64,000 nucleotides of DNA from contig NZ_MSDV01000018.1 in assembly GCF_001931485.1 (NCBI RefSeq), positions 62,001 to 126,000 of the forward strand, in the 5' to 3' direction. Source of the stretch: Burkholderia sp. SRS-W-2-2016. Lineage in GTDB: Bacteria; Pseudomonadota; Gammaproteobacteria; Burkholderiales; Burkholderiaceae. Numbering within the stretch: position 1 is the stretch's first letter; every line of letters begins with the position of its first letter. Under the pieces are notes generated by a model. It was not told where the DNA came from and ran no database searches. It saw nothing but the letters and a program-made list of their open reading frames with translations. Below are positions 28,257 through 38,091 of this stretch, piece after piece. The translations under genes and the position numbers were made by a program.

Positions 28257-28931
28257 GCGTGTCGTTTTAGCGTCTCGTGCAGGCCGGATTGCTGCACTGC
28301 ATTCAAGCCTGCTTGCGCGCAAAACGCGCCGCGCGCGCCGCGCGTTTTAAATCGTACGAAAAGGCCGTCCATGTTTCATAAATGAAACGTTTTTCGTCAC
28401 CCGCTAAATCAGCATTTTGATATTAATTTGCAGTAGCCGTTAATCAGGTCGAAATGACCGGATGATGAAGCCGATAAATTCCTGCTTTGCGAATAAAGGG
28501 CGGAATGACTCGCATTATTTGCGGTTTTCGGTTTTTCACGTTTGAAACGTTTTTTGAAGCCCAACCGAAACACCGCGGTATCGGCGAATCACGCGCGCTT
28601 CGCATTATCGGCAAGTGGCATGAATCCGGCAAGCGCGTGCTGAATCAACGCGCCAATCCACAGCGGGCGCCGCTTGCGCCGGGCTCCGCGGGTTGCGTGG
28701 CGGGGCGCAACCGTCTGCTCATATCAAACGCTCAATTACGGTTTTCGTCAGACCTTGTCCTTTCAATAATTCTGCTTTTCAAATTTACTAACGCGGGCGC
28801 ATCCGCTAACATCACGCTTAATCCTTTAAGCGGCGTTCGCCGCGGCTTCTGCCGAAATTAATTCATTCTTTAGTTCCGCCTGGCTATAGGGCCATCGGGG
28901 TCCGCAACGTATGTACGTTTGGGGAAAGATC
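28257..28931. other. AT-richer intergenic region with repeated palindromic motif
   Basis: About 670 bp with clearly lower GC than its surroundings. It holds the dyad GTTTCAT-AA-ATGAAAC (28373-28388) and the palindrome ACGTTTGAAACGT (28538-28550). Each contains or adjoins the same 12-mer TGAAACGTTTTT (28383-28394 and 28543-28554). A hairpin AAAACGCGC/GCGCGTTTT lies at 28321-28348. No credible gene was found. It is probably the regulatory region of the GlxA-type regulator downstream. Confidence 0.5.
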
Positions 28932-29930
<999 letters not shown>

Positions 29931-30078
29931 CATGAGCGCATAGCGTCATGCGAACGGGCGCTTGCGTCCGTACGCTTCGTTATCTGATGCGGTCGCGTTC
30001 GCGCCGGGATGCGCTTCGTTGCGAAGCGCGGCGCGTGAGCGGCCGTCACGCTGGCCAGCCTTTTTGCGAGTACAGGCG

Positions 30079-30630
30079 ATGGGCAACAGGGTCATTGCGA
30101 CGGCATTGCCGGAGGTCAAACTCGTCGAGCCGGAAGTGTTCGCCGACGAATACGGCTTCTGCTACGAGAGTTTCAGCGCGGACGAATTCGCCGACGAGGT
30201 CGCGGCGGGTTTCAACTTCGTCCAGGATCGACATCAACGCGCGGTGCGCGGCGTGCTGCGCGGACTGCACTACCAGGTGCAGCGTCCGCAGGGGCGGCTT
30301 TTGCGCGTGGTGCGCGGCGAGGTGTTCGATGTCGCGGTCGACGTGCGGCTGAATTCGCCGCACTTCGGCAAATGGTGCGGCGAGTTTCTGAGCGACGCGA
30401 ACCAGCGGCAGATCTGGATGCCGCCCGGTTTCGCGCATGGCTTCGTGGTGTTGTCGGAGGTCGCGGAGGTGGTCTGGAAAACCACCGAGTACTGGTTTCC
30501 CGAACTCGAGCGCTGCCTGCTGTGGTCCGATCCCGACATCGGCATCGAGTGGCCGATCGACTACGAGCCGATTCTCGGCAGCAAGGACGCGGCGGGGCGG
30601 CGGCTGTACGAGGCGGAGAACATCGCGTGA
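30079..30630 (+). CDS. rfbC: dTDP-4-dehydrorhamnose 3,5-epimerase
   Basis: A 183-residue cupin enzyme of dTDP-L-rhamnose synthesis; it epimerises C3 and C5 of dTDP-4-keto-6-deoxyglucose. Typical marks are VLRGLHYQ (active-site His), RVVRGEVFDVAVD, MPPGFAHGFVVLS, KTTEYWFPE and the terminal SDPDIGIEWPI. Length is normal for RmlC. The other rml genes are not in this window, so it is unlinked from its pathway here. The start at 30079 lacks a strong Shine-Dalgarno sequence. It may be a second copy serving a polysaccharide locus. Confidence 0.93.
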   Translation: MGNRVIATALPEVKLVEPEVFADEYGFCYESFSADEFADEVAAGFNFVQDRHQRAVRGVLRGLHYQVQRPQGRLLRVVRGEVFDVAVDVRLNSPHFGKWCGEFLSDANQRQIWMPPGFAHGFVVLSEVAEVVWKTTEYWFPELERCLLWSDPDIGIEWPIDYEPILGSKDAAGRRLYEAENIA

Positions 30631-30901
30631 CGGATTGCGCGGGAGTTGCGCGGGAGTTGGGCAGGATTACGCGCCGCCCGAACGCGATGCCTGGGATCAC
30701 GAAGTATCGCCGCCGGCCGCGAGCCCATCAAAACGATGCCGCCGATCACCTATGCGTCCTCGACGGAAACCGTGAGGGCGCATACGTGACCGGCGGCATG
30801 TACGTACAAGAAAGCTACCCGGCGCGGCAACTATTGCAAGACGGTGCGGCAACTATTGCAACGGGCCGGGCGTCGCTTCACGAAAACGCTGTCTGCAACC
30901 G

Positions 30902-31063
30902 TCAGCGTCGAATCACCCCCATCAGCAAGGTGACGAGGAAGATCACCAGGAAGATGAAGAACAGGATCTTGGCGATTTCGGTCGCGCCCGCGGCGATGCC
31001 GCCAAAGCCGAACACCGCGGCGATGATGGCGATGATGAAGAAAATCACAGCGTATCGAAGCAT
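30902..31063 (-). CDS. DUF1328 small membrane protein
   Basis: 53 residues, almost all hydrophobic: [19 protein letters not shown], then [17 protein letters not shown], then a second membrane helix ending in VIRR. This is the pattern of the DUF1328 (YtjA-like) family. GGAGG lies before the ATG on the minus strand. Family function is not established; members are common stress-associated inner-membrane peptides. It has its own start signals, separate from the polysaccharide operon that ends about 170 bp away. Confidence 0.88.
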   Translation of the reverse strand: MLRYAVIFFIIAIIAAVFGFGGIAAGATEIAKILFFIFLVIFLVTLLMGVIRR

Positions 31064-31229
31064 GGTGCCTCCACCGATGGATTGTTGAAATGACGTTGGA
31101 ACGGCGACCCGTGGCGGACGTCGGCGTCTGTCACGGTGAGGTGCCGGTGCAGCGAACTCACGCAATAGGTGTGCCCGGCATCCCGCACCGTTTCGTCATC
31201 ACAATCGGCGCGTGGCGGCTATGCCGCCG

Positions 31230-32285
31230 CTACTTCGCGAGCGCGGCGCCGACCCGCTTGCGCCAGCTGGCCGTGGACATCAGGCTCTGCGCATCCCAGC
31301 TCGACGCGGCATCCAGTTCGTTCTCCAGTTGCGCCTCGTTGAACTGCCACACGATCACCTTCGGTTTGTGCTGCGCGAACGCCGGCGTCTCGACGTAATC
31401 GACGAAGGTCTTCCACGGGCCGACGTTGCCCGGATTCCAGGTGAGGCCCACCGGCTGGCCGAGCGCGTTGGAGAGCTTTTGCGTATAGCCGAGGTAGGGC
31501 TGCACGAAGCTGTTGCCGATCACCTGCACCTGCGGGGCCGCGCTGTCGAGCAGAGCGCCGCCGGCGTCCTGCTGGCCGCCCTGGCCGCTCTGGCCGCTCT
31601 GGTCGTCGGGCTGTTTGCGCACGGTATAGATGTCGCGGCCGATGCGTTTGCGGTCCTCGGGCGCCATGAAGTTCATCGCGAGATCGCCGTAGCGGCGCTC
31701 GTTGGTCCAGTCGCCGAGCGTCGCGCCCGGGCCGTTGGCCGGCAGCGGAAAGCGCGCCTGAATCAGTTGCGCGGTCGCGTCCGCCGACGCCTCCGCCGCC
31801 CACGCGCTCCAGTGATAGTCGGCGCGATAGAACGCGCTCTGCTGGTCGTGCTCGACCGAGCGCAGCACCGGGCGGTCGTCGAAGGTGCTGACGCCGGCCG
31901 CCTTGAGCATGCCGAGGATGTCGTCGTAGCGCGACTTCACCGGCGGCGCGATCGCGACGCCGGCGGGCAGCCGCTGCGGATAGAACAGCGCCTTCGCGGG
32001 CACCACCATCAGCACGAGGCCGATATGCCGCGCCGCCAGCTCGGTCGCGGTCTGCTCGATGGTCTTGAGGTTGGCGTCGAGCGTCGCGCGGTTGACCGCG
32101 TCGGTGTGTTCCCAGCCGGGGAACAGCCAGCCGTCCTGGCCTTCGATTACCGACGGCGCCGCGCTCGCGTGCGCGGCCGCGCCGAGCACGGTCGCCTGCA
32201 ACAGAATACGCACGAGGGCGCGCGCTTTGGTCATGGCCGGAAAGCGGATTCGTTTCATTGGACGTCTCATCGCGAAGTGGGTCAT
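31230..32285 (-). CDS. AlgX/AlgJ-like SGNH O-acetyltransferase, periplasmic (last gene of the EPS operon)
   Basis: 351 residues with a signal-peptide-like N-terminus, then an SGNH-hydrolase-type domain of the AlgJ/AlgX family. It has GQDGWLFPGWEH, the catalytic DxHW motif in YRADYHWSAWA, and the nucleophile Ser in VIGNSFVQPY. Such enzymes move acetyl groups onto a polysaccharide in the periplasm. The start ATG overlaps the stop of the preceding AlgJ-like gene (ATGA). A Gln/Gly-rich insert (DDQSGQSGQGGQQ) sits mid-protein. Two enzymes of this type in one operon mirror alginate AlgJ plus AlgX. Confidence 0.85.
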   Translation of the reverse strand: MTHFAMRRPMKRIRFPAMTKARALVRILLQATVLGAAAHASAAPSVIEGQDGWLFPGWEHTDAVNRATLDANLKTIEQTATELAARHIGLVLMVVPAKALFYPQRLPAGVAIAPPVKSRYDDILGMLKAAGVSTFDDRPVLRSVEHDQQSAFYRADYHWSAWAAEASADATAQLIQARFPLPANGPGATLGDWTNERRYGDLAMNFMAPEDRKRIGRDIYTVRKQPDDQSGQSGQGGQQDAGGALLDSAAPQVQVIGNSFVQPYLGYTQKLSNALGQPVGLTWNPGNVGPWKTFVDYVETPAFAQHKPKVIVWQFNEAQLENELDAASSWDAQSLMSTASWRKRVGAALAK

Positions 32286-33400
32286 TGCGTCAGGAAGGCG
32301 CGTTCGTTGTCGGTAAGGGGTTGATAGAGCGAGCGCAGCGGCCACTCCCAGATCAGCAGCCGGATGCCGTCGAGCCGCTCGGGATGATGCTGGAGCAGAT
32401 CGAGCACGCTGCCGTCGAAGCCGCTGCCGAGCTGGCTTTGCTGCGCGATCTCCTGCTTCAGATCGAGCTGCAGGTAATCGATGAAGCCCGAGTTGAGCGA
32501 ATACGACGAACCGGCCAGCATCACCGCCGGTCCCGCGACCGCGTCGAGCAGACCGCCGTCGTGGGTGATGTCGAGGGTTTCGTCGTGATCCACGTCGGCG
32601 GGCGGCGCGAACGGCGGCGCGTTGCGCTCCAGCGCCGCGAGCCGCATCAGATCGCCGATGCGCGGATGGCTTTGCGTGCCCACCTGCAAGCGCATCGCGG
32701 TCTCGCCGGCGGGCGCGAGCGGCTGCGCGAGCGCGGCCACCCGCGCGGCCGCGAACTTCGCGCCGGCGCGGTTCCAGTGGCTGTCGGTGCGCCAGTAGCC
32801 GGGCGCGCTCCAGCCGCTATGCAGATCGACCTGCGGCAGCGCGAGCGCGGCGCTCGCGCGTCGCCACGCGTCGCGGCGGCCGCGCGCCTGCGGCGACACG
32901 GCGAGCCCGCACAGTTCGCCCGCGGCCTGCTCGACCTTGTCGGGCACCGGCACCGCGAGCACGTGCACATGGCGCTTGCCGAGCGTGTCCACGAGCTTGC
33001 GCGCGAGCGCGACGCGTTCGCGCAAGTTGCGCTCGCCGGCCGGCGTCTCGACGGTTTCGTCGGCGAGAAAAAGCCAGCCGCGGCAACCGCTGCGCACCTG
33101 CGGATCGGGGTCGCCGGTGACCGCGTACAGCAGGCCGTTGAGCACGCGGCTCATCGCGCGGGGCGGCGGCATCGCCGCGGCCACGCGCGCGTCGAACGCC
33201 CGCGTCACGCCGCCGTCGAGCCACGCGGATGCGCCGGACACCCCGGACACCCCGGACACCCCGGACACCCCGGACACCCCGGACGCGCCGGGCGCTGATA
33301 CCGGCGGCGTGCCGGACTGCGCGACGAGGCGCCAGCCCAGCAGCGCCGCGCCGGCCGCGACGACCAGCATGAAGGCGAGCGTGTTCAGCTTGCGGATCAT
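32282..33400 (-). CDS. AlgJ-like O-acetyltransferase, membrane-anchored periplasmic
   Basis: 372 residues. An N-terminal hydrophobic segment (TLAFMLVVAAGAALLGW) anchors or exports the protein. A GVS tandem-repeat linker follows, then an AlgJ/AlgX SGNH-type domain. Catalytic signatures are WRTDSHWNRAGAKF (DxHW) and the Ser in VMLAGSSYSLNSGF. Family members accept acetyl from the MBOAT membrane protein and pass it to the polymer. The ATG lies two bases after the MBOAT stop, so the genes are tightly coupled. Confidence 0.85.
   Translation of the reverse strand: MIRKLNTLAFMLVVAAGAALLGWRLVAQSGTPPVSAPGASGVSGVSGVSGVSGVSGASAWLDGGVTRAFDARVAAAMPPPRAMSRVLNGLLYAVTGDPDPQVRSGCRGWLFLADETVETPAGERNLRERVALARKLVDTLGKRHVHVLAVPVPDKVEQAAGELCGLAVSPQARGRRDAWRRASAALALPQVDLHSGWSAPGYWRTDSHWNRAGAKFAAARVAALAQPLAPAGETAMRLQVGTQSHPRIGDLMRLAALERNAPPFAPPADVDHDETLDITHDGGLLDAVAGPAVMLAGSSYSLNSGFIDYLQLDLKQEIAQQSQLGSGFDGSVLDLLQHHPERLDGIRLLIWEWPLRSLYQPLTDNERAFLTQ
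33241..33285. repeat. 9-bp tandem repeat inside the AlgJ-like gene
   Basis: Five tandem 9-bp units (CCCCGGACA, the last one ending in G) encode repeated Gly-Val-Ser in the linker after the membrane anchor. The unit length is a multiple of three, so copy-number change would alter linker length without breaking the frame. Confidence 0.9.
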
Positions 33401-33402
33401 GA

Positions 33403-34788
33403 TCAGAACTGGAAGTAGAGAAACGGCACCACGGTGCGGCCTTGCAGCACCCACAGCGCGATCAGCCACAACGGCACGCCGCCGAGCTGGTGCAGGCGCG
33501 CGCAGCGCGAGCGCAGGCCCGGCGCGCGCGCGAGCAGCGCGGGCAGATAGACGAGCGCGACGCCCAGCAGCAGGCACACGATCTGGTTGGGCCGCAGCGA
33601 CGCGGCGAACGCGCTGGAGAGCGCCCAGCCGTGGCGGCCGCCGAGCGCGCCGGCCAGGGTCGCGACCTCGCCCCAGCTTTGCGCGCGAAACAGCAGCCAG
33701 CCCAGCATCACGAAGCCCAGCGTGGCCGCGTGCGCGAGCGCGACCGGCAACGCGCGGCTACTGCGCGCTCGCCACAGACGCTCGAGCGCGAGGCCGCCGC
33801 CGTGCCACAAGCCCCACACCATGAAGGTCCAGCTGGCGCCGTGCCACAGTCCGCCCAGCGCCATCGTTACCAGCAGGTTCGCGCAGCCGCGCGCGAGACC
33901 GCCGCGGTTGCCGCCGAGCGGAATGTACAGATAGTCGCGCAGCCAGCTCGACAGGCTGATGTGCCAGCGCCGCCAGAACTCGGACAGCGACGCGCTCAGA
34001 TAGGGCGCGTCGAAGTTCTCCGGAAACTTCAGGCCGACCAGCAGCCCCAGGCCGATCGCCATGCTGCTGTACGCGCGGAAATCGAAGTACAGCTGCAGCG
34101 TGTACGCGAGCACGGTGAGCGCGGCGTCGGCGGCGCTCGGCGCGGCGAGCTGGTAGCCGGTGGCGACCAGCGGCGCGAGCGTGTCGGCGAGCAGGATCTT
34201 CTGCGTGAAGCCGCTCATGAAGCGCTCGATGCCGGCAACCAGCTCGGCGCGCTGGAACGCGCGCCGGCGCAGCCGCTCGGCGACCCACTCGTAGCGCACG
34301 ACCGGCCCCGCGACCAGATGCCCGAACATCGACTGATAGGTCGCGTAGTTCACGAAGCTGGGCTCGGCGGCGACGGTGCCGCGGTACACGTCGACCGAAT
34401 ACGAGATCGCGCCGAACACGAAGAACGACAGACCGATCGGCAGCAGGATCGCGCTCCAGCCCTGCGCGGGCGCGCCGAACCAGACCGCCGTGTCGTGCAG
34501 CAGGTTCGCGTACTTGAACCAGACGAGCGCGCCCAGCGGCCACGCGATCGCGGCGAGCAGCGCGCCGCGCCGCCCGGCGTCGCGGCTGCGTTCGATCCAG
34601 TGCGCGCTGCCCCACGACCACAGCGCGATCGACACGATCAGCGGCAGGAAGTCGAGCCGCCACCACGCGTAGAACGCCCAGCTGAACGCGAGGATCGTCA
34701 GGTTGCGCGCACGGCTGCCGGTCGCCGCATAGGCGAGCAGGAACAGCGGCAGGAACACGAAGACGAAACTGATGCTGACGAAGACCAT
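33403..34788 (-). CDS. MBOAT-family O-acyltransferase (AlgI-like)
   Basis: A 461-residue polytopic inner-membrane protein. The AlgI/MBOAT core is visible: LQLYFDFRAYSSMAIGLGLL, FPENFDAPYLSASLSEFWRRWHISLSSWLRDYLYIPLGGNR (read in parts), and MALGGLWHGASWTFMVWG with the catalytic His. AlgI-type proteins carry acetyl from a cytoplasmic donor across the membrane for polysaccharide O-acetylation. Here it sits between AlgF-like and AlgJ-like genes, completing an acetylation module. The start at 34788 is 28 bases after the AlgF-like stop. Confidence 0.93.
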   Translation of the reverse strand: MVFVSISFVFVFLPLFLLAYAATGSRARNLTILAFSWAFYAWWRLDFLPLIVSIALWSWGSAHWIERSRDAGRRGALLAAIAWPLGALVWFKYANLLHDTAVWFGAPAQGWSAILLPIGLSFFVFGAISYSVDVYRGTVAAEPSFVNYATYQSMFGHLVAGPVVRYEWVAERLRRRAFQRAELVAGIERFMSGFTQKILLADTLAPLVATGYQLAAPSAADAALTVLAYTLQLYFDFRAYSSMAIGLGLLVGLKFPENFDAPYLSASLSEFWRRWHISLSSWLRDYLYIPLGGNRGGLARGCANLLVTMALGGLWHGASWTFMVWGLWHGGGLALERLWRARSSRALPVALAHAATLGFVMLGWLLFRAQSWGEVATLAGALGGRHGWALSSAFAASLRPNQIVCLLLGVALVYLPALLARAPGLRSRCARLHQLGGVPLWLIALWVLQGRTVVPFLYFQF

Positions 34789-34816
34789 CGACGGTGCGCT
34801 CGGTGGGGACGGTGGC

Positions 34817-35524
34817 TTATTGCACGGCGTGGTACGGCGCGGTGCCGTCGAGCTGCGCGACTACGCGCAGCGCGCTGCCCGCGCCGACCAGGAACACGCT
34901 CGCGCGGTCGCCCGAGCGCAGCGCCGGCAGCGCGACGGCGGCGGTGCTCGCCGCGCCGCAGCGGCCCGCCACGCGCGCCTGCACCGGATTGATCACGCGT
35001 TTGCGGCTGGCGCCGGCCGGCACGTGCGCGAACACCTCGGGGCCGTGGTCGACCGCGAGCGTCGCGTCGCAATCGCGCGTGACGTTGTAGAAGCGCAGTT
35101 CGGCCTTCAGGTCGTCGCGGCCGTCGGTGGTGTCGGCGATCAGCTGGGCCGGCGCGCCGTCGTCCAGCACCACGGTGTTGAAGCTGCCCGGTTGAACCTT
35201 GAACGGCGGCAACGCGCGGCCGTTCACCTTGATCGCGACGCCCGCCGCGGCATTCACCACGCGGTAGTCGGTGACGATCCGGCGCGCCGGGTCGAGCGTG
35301 TCGCGCGCCCCGGCGAACTCGACCTCGGCGCTGTGCGCGGCCGGATTGACGACCCGCACGTAGCTCGAGCCGGCCGGCGGCTGCGGCGCATAGAGCCGGG
35401 CGATTTCCTGCGCGCGCGCCGGCGCGCTCACGCCGGCGCAGAGCACACCCGCGCACGCGCAGGCCGCGGCCAGCCAGCCGGCGAAACGCACGGGACGAAA
35501 AGCCAGAACAGAAGGGTTGAACAT
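34817..35524 (-). CDS. AlgF-like periplasmic O-acetylation protein
   Basis: 235 residues with a clear signal peptide (hydrophobic stretch, then AGVSAPARAQE). The mature part has the AlgF pattern: IARLYAPQPPAGSSYVRVVNP near the N-terminus and a beta-rich body. AlgF is required for alginate acetylation and links the membrane and periplasmic acetyltransferases. It starts 12 bases after the nfrA-like stop, the point where the acetylation module joins the synthesis/secretion module. Confidence 0.85.
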   Translation of the reverse strand: MFNPSVLAFRPVRFAGWLAAACACAGVLCAGVSAPARAQEIARLYAPQPPAGSSYVRVVNPAAHSAEVEFAGARDTLDPARRIVTDYRVVNAAAGVAIKVNGRALPPFKVQPGSFNTVVLDDGAPAQLIADTTDGRDDLKAELRFYNVTRDCDATLAVDHGPEVFAHVPAGASRKRVINPVQARVAGRCGAASTAAVALPALRSGDRASVFLVGAGSALRVVAQLDGTAPYHAVQ

Positions 35525-35536
35525 GACTGCGCGACC

Positions 35537-38035
35537 TCAGAAGTTGAAGACACTGCGAATGAACCAGCCGGTGGCCCGGTCGTCGCCGGCGATCCGTACG
35601 CGGTACTGGATCGACACGTCGAGATACGAGCGCGGCGCGTGATAGCGGTCCTCGCGGAACCACGTCCGCAGATTCACGCCGACGCCGACGCCCACCGCCA
35701 GCGGGGTGTTGTACGCGTTGTTGTAGTCGGCGCCGAGCACCGCGAGCGGCTCCAGCGTCGTGTGATGGAACCAGGCTTCGGGCAGGCGGAAACTGCGCCC
35801 GCCCTGTAGCTCGGAGGTGAAGTAATAGGTGTTCGCGATCGTGTAGTAGCCGGTTTCCGCGTAGACCTGCGCGCTGTTCCAGTTCGCCCGGTCATAGCGC
35901 AGATCGGTGCCGACGCCGTTCGAATAGCCGAGCCGCGCGAGCCAGTCGCTCTGCGCTTTCGAGCCGATCGCCTGCTGGCGTTCGAACGCGAGGATCGCGT
36001 TCTGGCCGGCCAGCGGCTTCCAGCGCACGCCGAACGCGGACAGCAGACTCGCGAGGCCGGTCGGCGAACTGCCGGTGAAGGTCGCGCCGGTCGCGCGATC
36101 GGTGGACGTGCTCGGCGCGCTGTACGGGGTGCCGGTCAGGCGCGCGTACAGGTCGACGTACGCGCCGTCGTGTTCGAGCGCGCGCGGCCGCCAGTACGCC
36201 TCGGTGCCGAGCTGCAGGTTGTCGCCCACCAGCGCCGACTGGTTTTGCCCGGTCTGCATGTTGTTGCTGCCGCGATAGCTGAGCGACACGTATGCGCCGA
36301 ACTGGCGCTCCAGTTCGTCGACCGAGCGGCGCATGTCGTAGCGCTGCTGCTCGGTCGCGTCGAGCTGTCCGGCGTCGGCGGCGTCGATGCCGCGTTCGAA
36401 GTAGCGCACCGCGGCGGGTTTGTCGTTCGCGTTGATCGCGCTGAACGCGGCGTCCTGCAGCGCGCGCGGCGGCAGCTTGCCGGCGGCGTCGATCTGCTGG
36501 AACGCGTCGAGCGCGAGCGCCGGCGCGCCCGAGGTCGCGGCGAGATAGGCGAATTCGAGGTCGGGCGCCGGCGGGTCCAGATGCGCGCGCGCCTGTTGCG
36601 CGGCGCTGTGCTCGCCGTTGGCGTCGAGCGCCTGGGCCAGCACGCGCCGGTAGCGCTGCTCGTTCGGTTTCGAGGCCGCCAGCACGCGCGCCAGCGCGAG
36701 CGCGGCGGCGCGCTCGTGCTGGCCGAGCGCGCGGTAGATCGCGGCGATCATCGCGTTCGATGCGCTCGGCGCGGGCTGCGCGTTGCAGACCGTGCCGTAC
36801 GGCGTGACCCGGCAGTCGAGGAACGGCGCGAGCAGCGGCGGCTGGCCGCCGTGCTCACGGTGATACGCGATCAGCGCGCGGCGCCAGTTCGCTTCGCCGT
36901 CGCGCGCGGGCAGCTTGCCGAGCAGCGCGTCGGCATCCTGCCAGGCGCGTGCGGCCATGTACGCATCGGCGACGTACAGGCGCAGCTCGCGCAGGTCGTC
37001 GTCGCCGAGCGTGTCGTTGCCGAGCGCGCGCGCGTAGTCGGCGCGCGCGAGTTCGCGGCGGCCTTGCTGCTGGCGCAGATAGCCGCGCAGCAGCACCGGC
37101 ACCGCGTCCTCGTCGTCGACCCTGATCGCGTCGCCGGCCGCTTGCTCCGCGTCGGCGTAGCGCTGCTGGCGGATCAGCACGTTCACCAGCAGCAGGCGGT
37201 AGGACATCACGTCGGGGGCGAGCGCGATGGCCTGGGCGATCTGCGCGCGCGCTTCGTCGAGCTGGTCGGCCGCGAGCGCGCGGTACGCGTCGCCGGCCGG
37301 TTGCTGCGCCATCTGGCGGCGCATCGCGTCGCGCCGGCCTTCGAGTTCATGGTTCGGGCCGCCCGCATCGAGTGCGCGCTGGAATAGGTCGGCGGCGTCT
37401 TGCGGGCGGTTGTCGGCGGCGGCGCGATAGGCTTCGGCGGCAAAGCGTTGTGTGGCTGCCGCGCCGGTGGGGGCGTCGTGCGGTTGCGGTTGCGGGGCCG
37501 GTGTTGCGGTTGCGGGTGCCGGTGCCTGCGTGGCGGCATCGTGCTGGGCGGCGGTGCTCCGGGTGGCGGCGTGCTGGGCGACGGCGTCGCCGGTTGCCGC
37601 CTGCTGCGCGAGCGCGTCTCCGGTCGTGGCGTGCTGGGCGACCGTGCGCCGGCCGGCGGTATCGCGGGTAGCGGCGTCCCGCGCGGTGTGGCGATTTTGT
37701 GCGTTTCCTTCAGTGCCCGACGCGGGATGAACGGCGAGCGGCTGCGCGTGCCGGCGCGACGCGGTTTCCGCTTCGTGCAGCAGCGTGCGCAAGCGCGCGA
37801 CGTCGGGGCGCAACCGCACCGCCTCGCGTGCGTCGCGTAGCGCGGCGTCGTAGTCGCCGCGCGCGTATTCGTCGTAGGCTCGCTGGGCCACGCGGTACGC
37901 GCCGCCGGCGAGCGGCAGCGGCAGATTTTCATCGGCGGCGGCGGGGCTCCACGCGGCGGCTAGCGCGGCGCTCAGCGCGGCATAGGCAAGGCTCGCGCGG
38001 CGCCGCGCGAGGCCGCGCGCCGGGCGGCGGTTCAT
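35537..38035 (-). CDS. nfrA: NfrA-like outer-membrane secretin with TPR domain
   Basis: 832 residues. A signal peptide is followed by TPR-like helices (AQRAYDEYARGDYDAALRDAREA near residue 55). A low-complexity Ala/Thr/Gln/Pro/His linker runs from about 105 to 185, and more TPR-like helices extend to about 560. The C-terminal about 260 residues are a beta-barrel of the NfrA_C type (YVSLSYRGSNNM.., YVDLYARLTGTP, YLDVSIQYRVRI, ending in SVFNF with terminal Phe). E. coli NfrA is the outer-membrane receptor of phage N4 and the exporter of a ManNAc-containing polysaccharide. Gene order with nfrB and wecB supports the same role. It is shorter than E. coli NfrA (about 990). Confidence 0.85.
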   Translation of the reverse strand: MNRRPARGLARRRASLAYAALSAALAAAWSPAAADENLPLPLAGGAYRVAQRAYDEYARGDYDAALRDAREAVRLRPDVARLRTLLHEAETASRRHAQPLAVHPASGTEGNAQNRHTARDAATRDTAGRRTVAQHATTGDALAQQAATGDAVAQHAATRSTAAQHDAATQAPAPATATPAPQPQPHDAPTGAAATQRFAAEAYRAAADNRPQDAADLFQRALDAGGPNHELEGRRDAMRRQMAQQPAGDAYRALAADQLDEARAQIAQAIALAPDVMSYRLLLVNVLIRQQRYADAEQAAGDAIRVDDEDAVPVLLRGYLRQQQGRRELARADYARALGNDTLGDDDLRELRLYVADAYMAARAWQDADALLGKLPARDGEANWRRALIAYHREHGGQPPLLAPFLDCRVTPYGTVCNAQPAPSASNAMIAAIYRALGQHERAAALALARVLAASKPNEQRYRRVLAQALDANGEHSAAQQARAHLDPPAPDLEFAYLAATSGAPALALDAFQQIDAAGKLPPRALQDAAFSAINANDKPAAVRYFERGIDAADAGQLDATEQQRYDMRRSVDELERQFGAYVSLSYRGSNNMQTGQNQSALVGDNLQLGTEAYWRPRALEHDGAYVDLYARLTGTPYSAPSTSTDRATGATFTGSSPTGLASLLSAFGVRWKPLAGQNAILAFERQQAIGSKAQSDWLARLGYSNGVGTDLRYDRANWNSAQVYAETGYYTIANTYYFTSELQGGRSFRLPEAWFHHTTLEPLAVLGADYNNAYNTPLAVGVGVGVNLRTWFREDRYHAPRSYLDVSIQYRVRIAGDDRATGWFIRSVFNF

Positions 38036-38091
38036 GCTTCGAATCGAAGGGTGTAGCGGGTCATGTTGCAGGCCGCTCGAGGTTGCGGCGA

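Noticed and set aside
30631..30901. Possible small gene between rfbC and the DUF1328 gene
   Set aside because: Open frames here are short, lack ribosome sites and show no hydrophobic or domain pattern.
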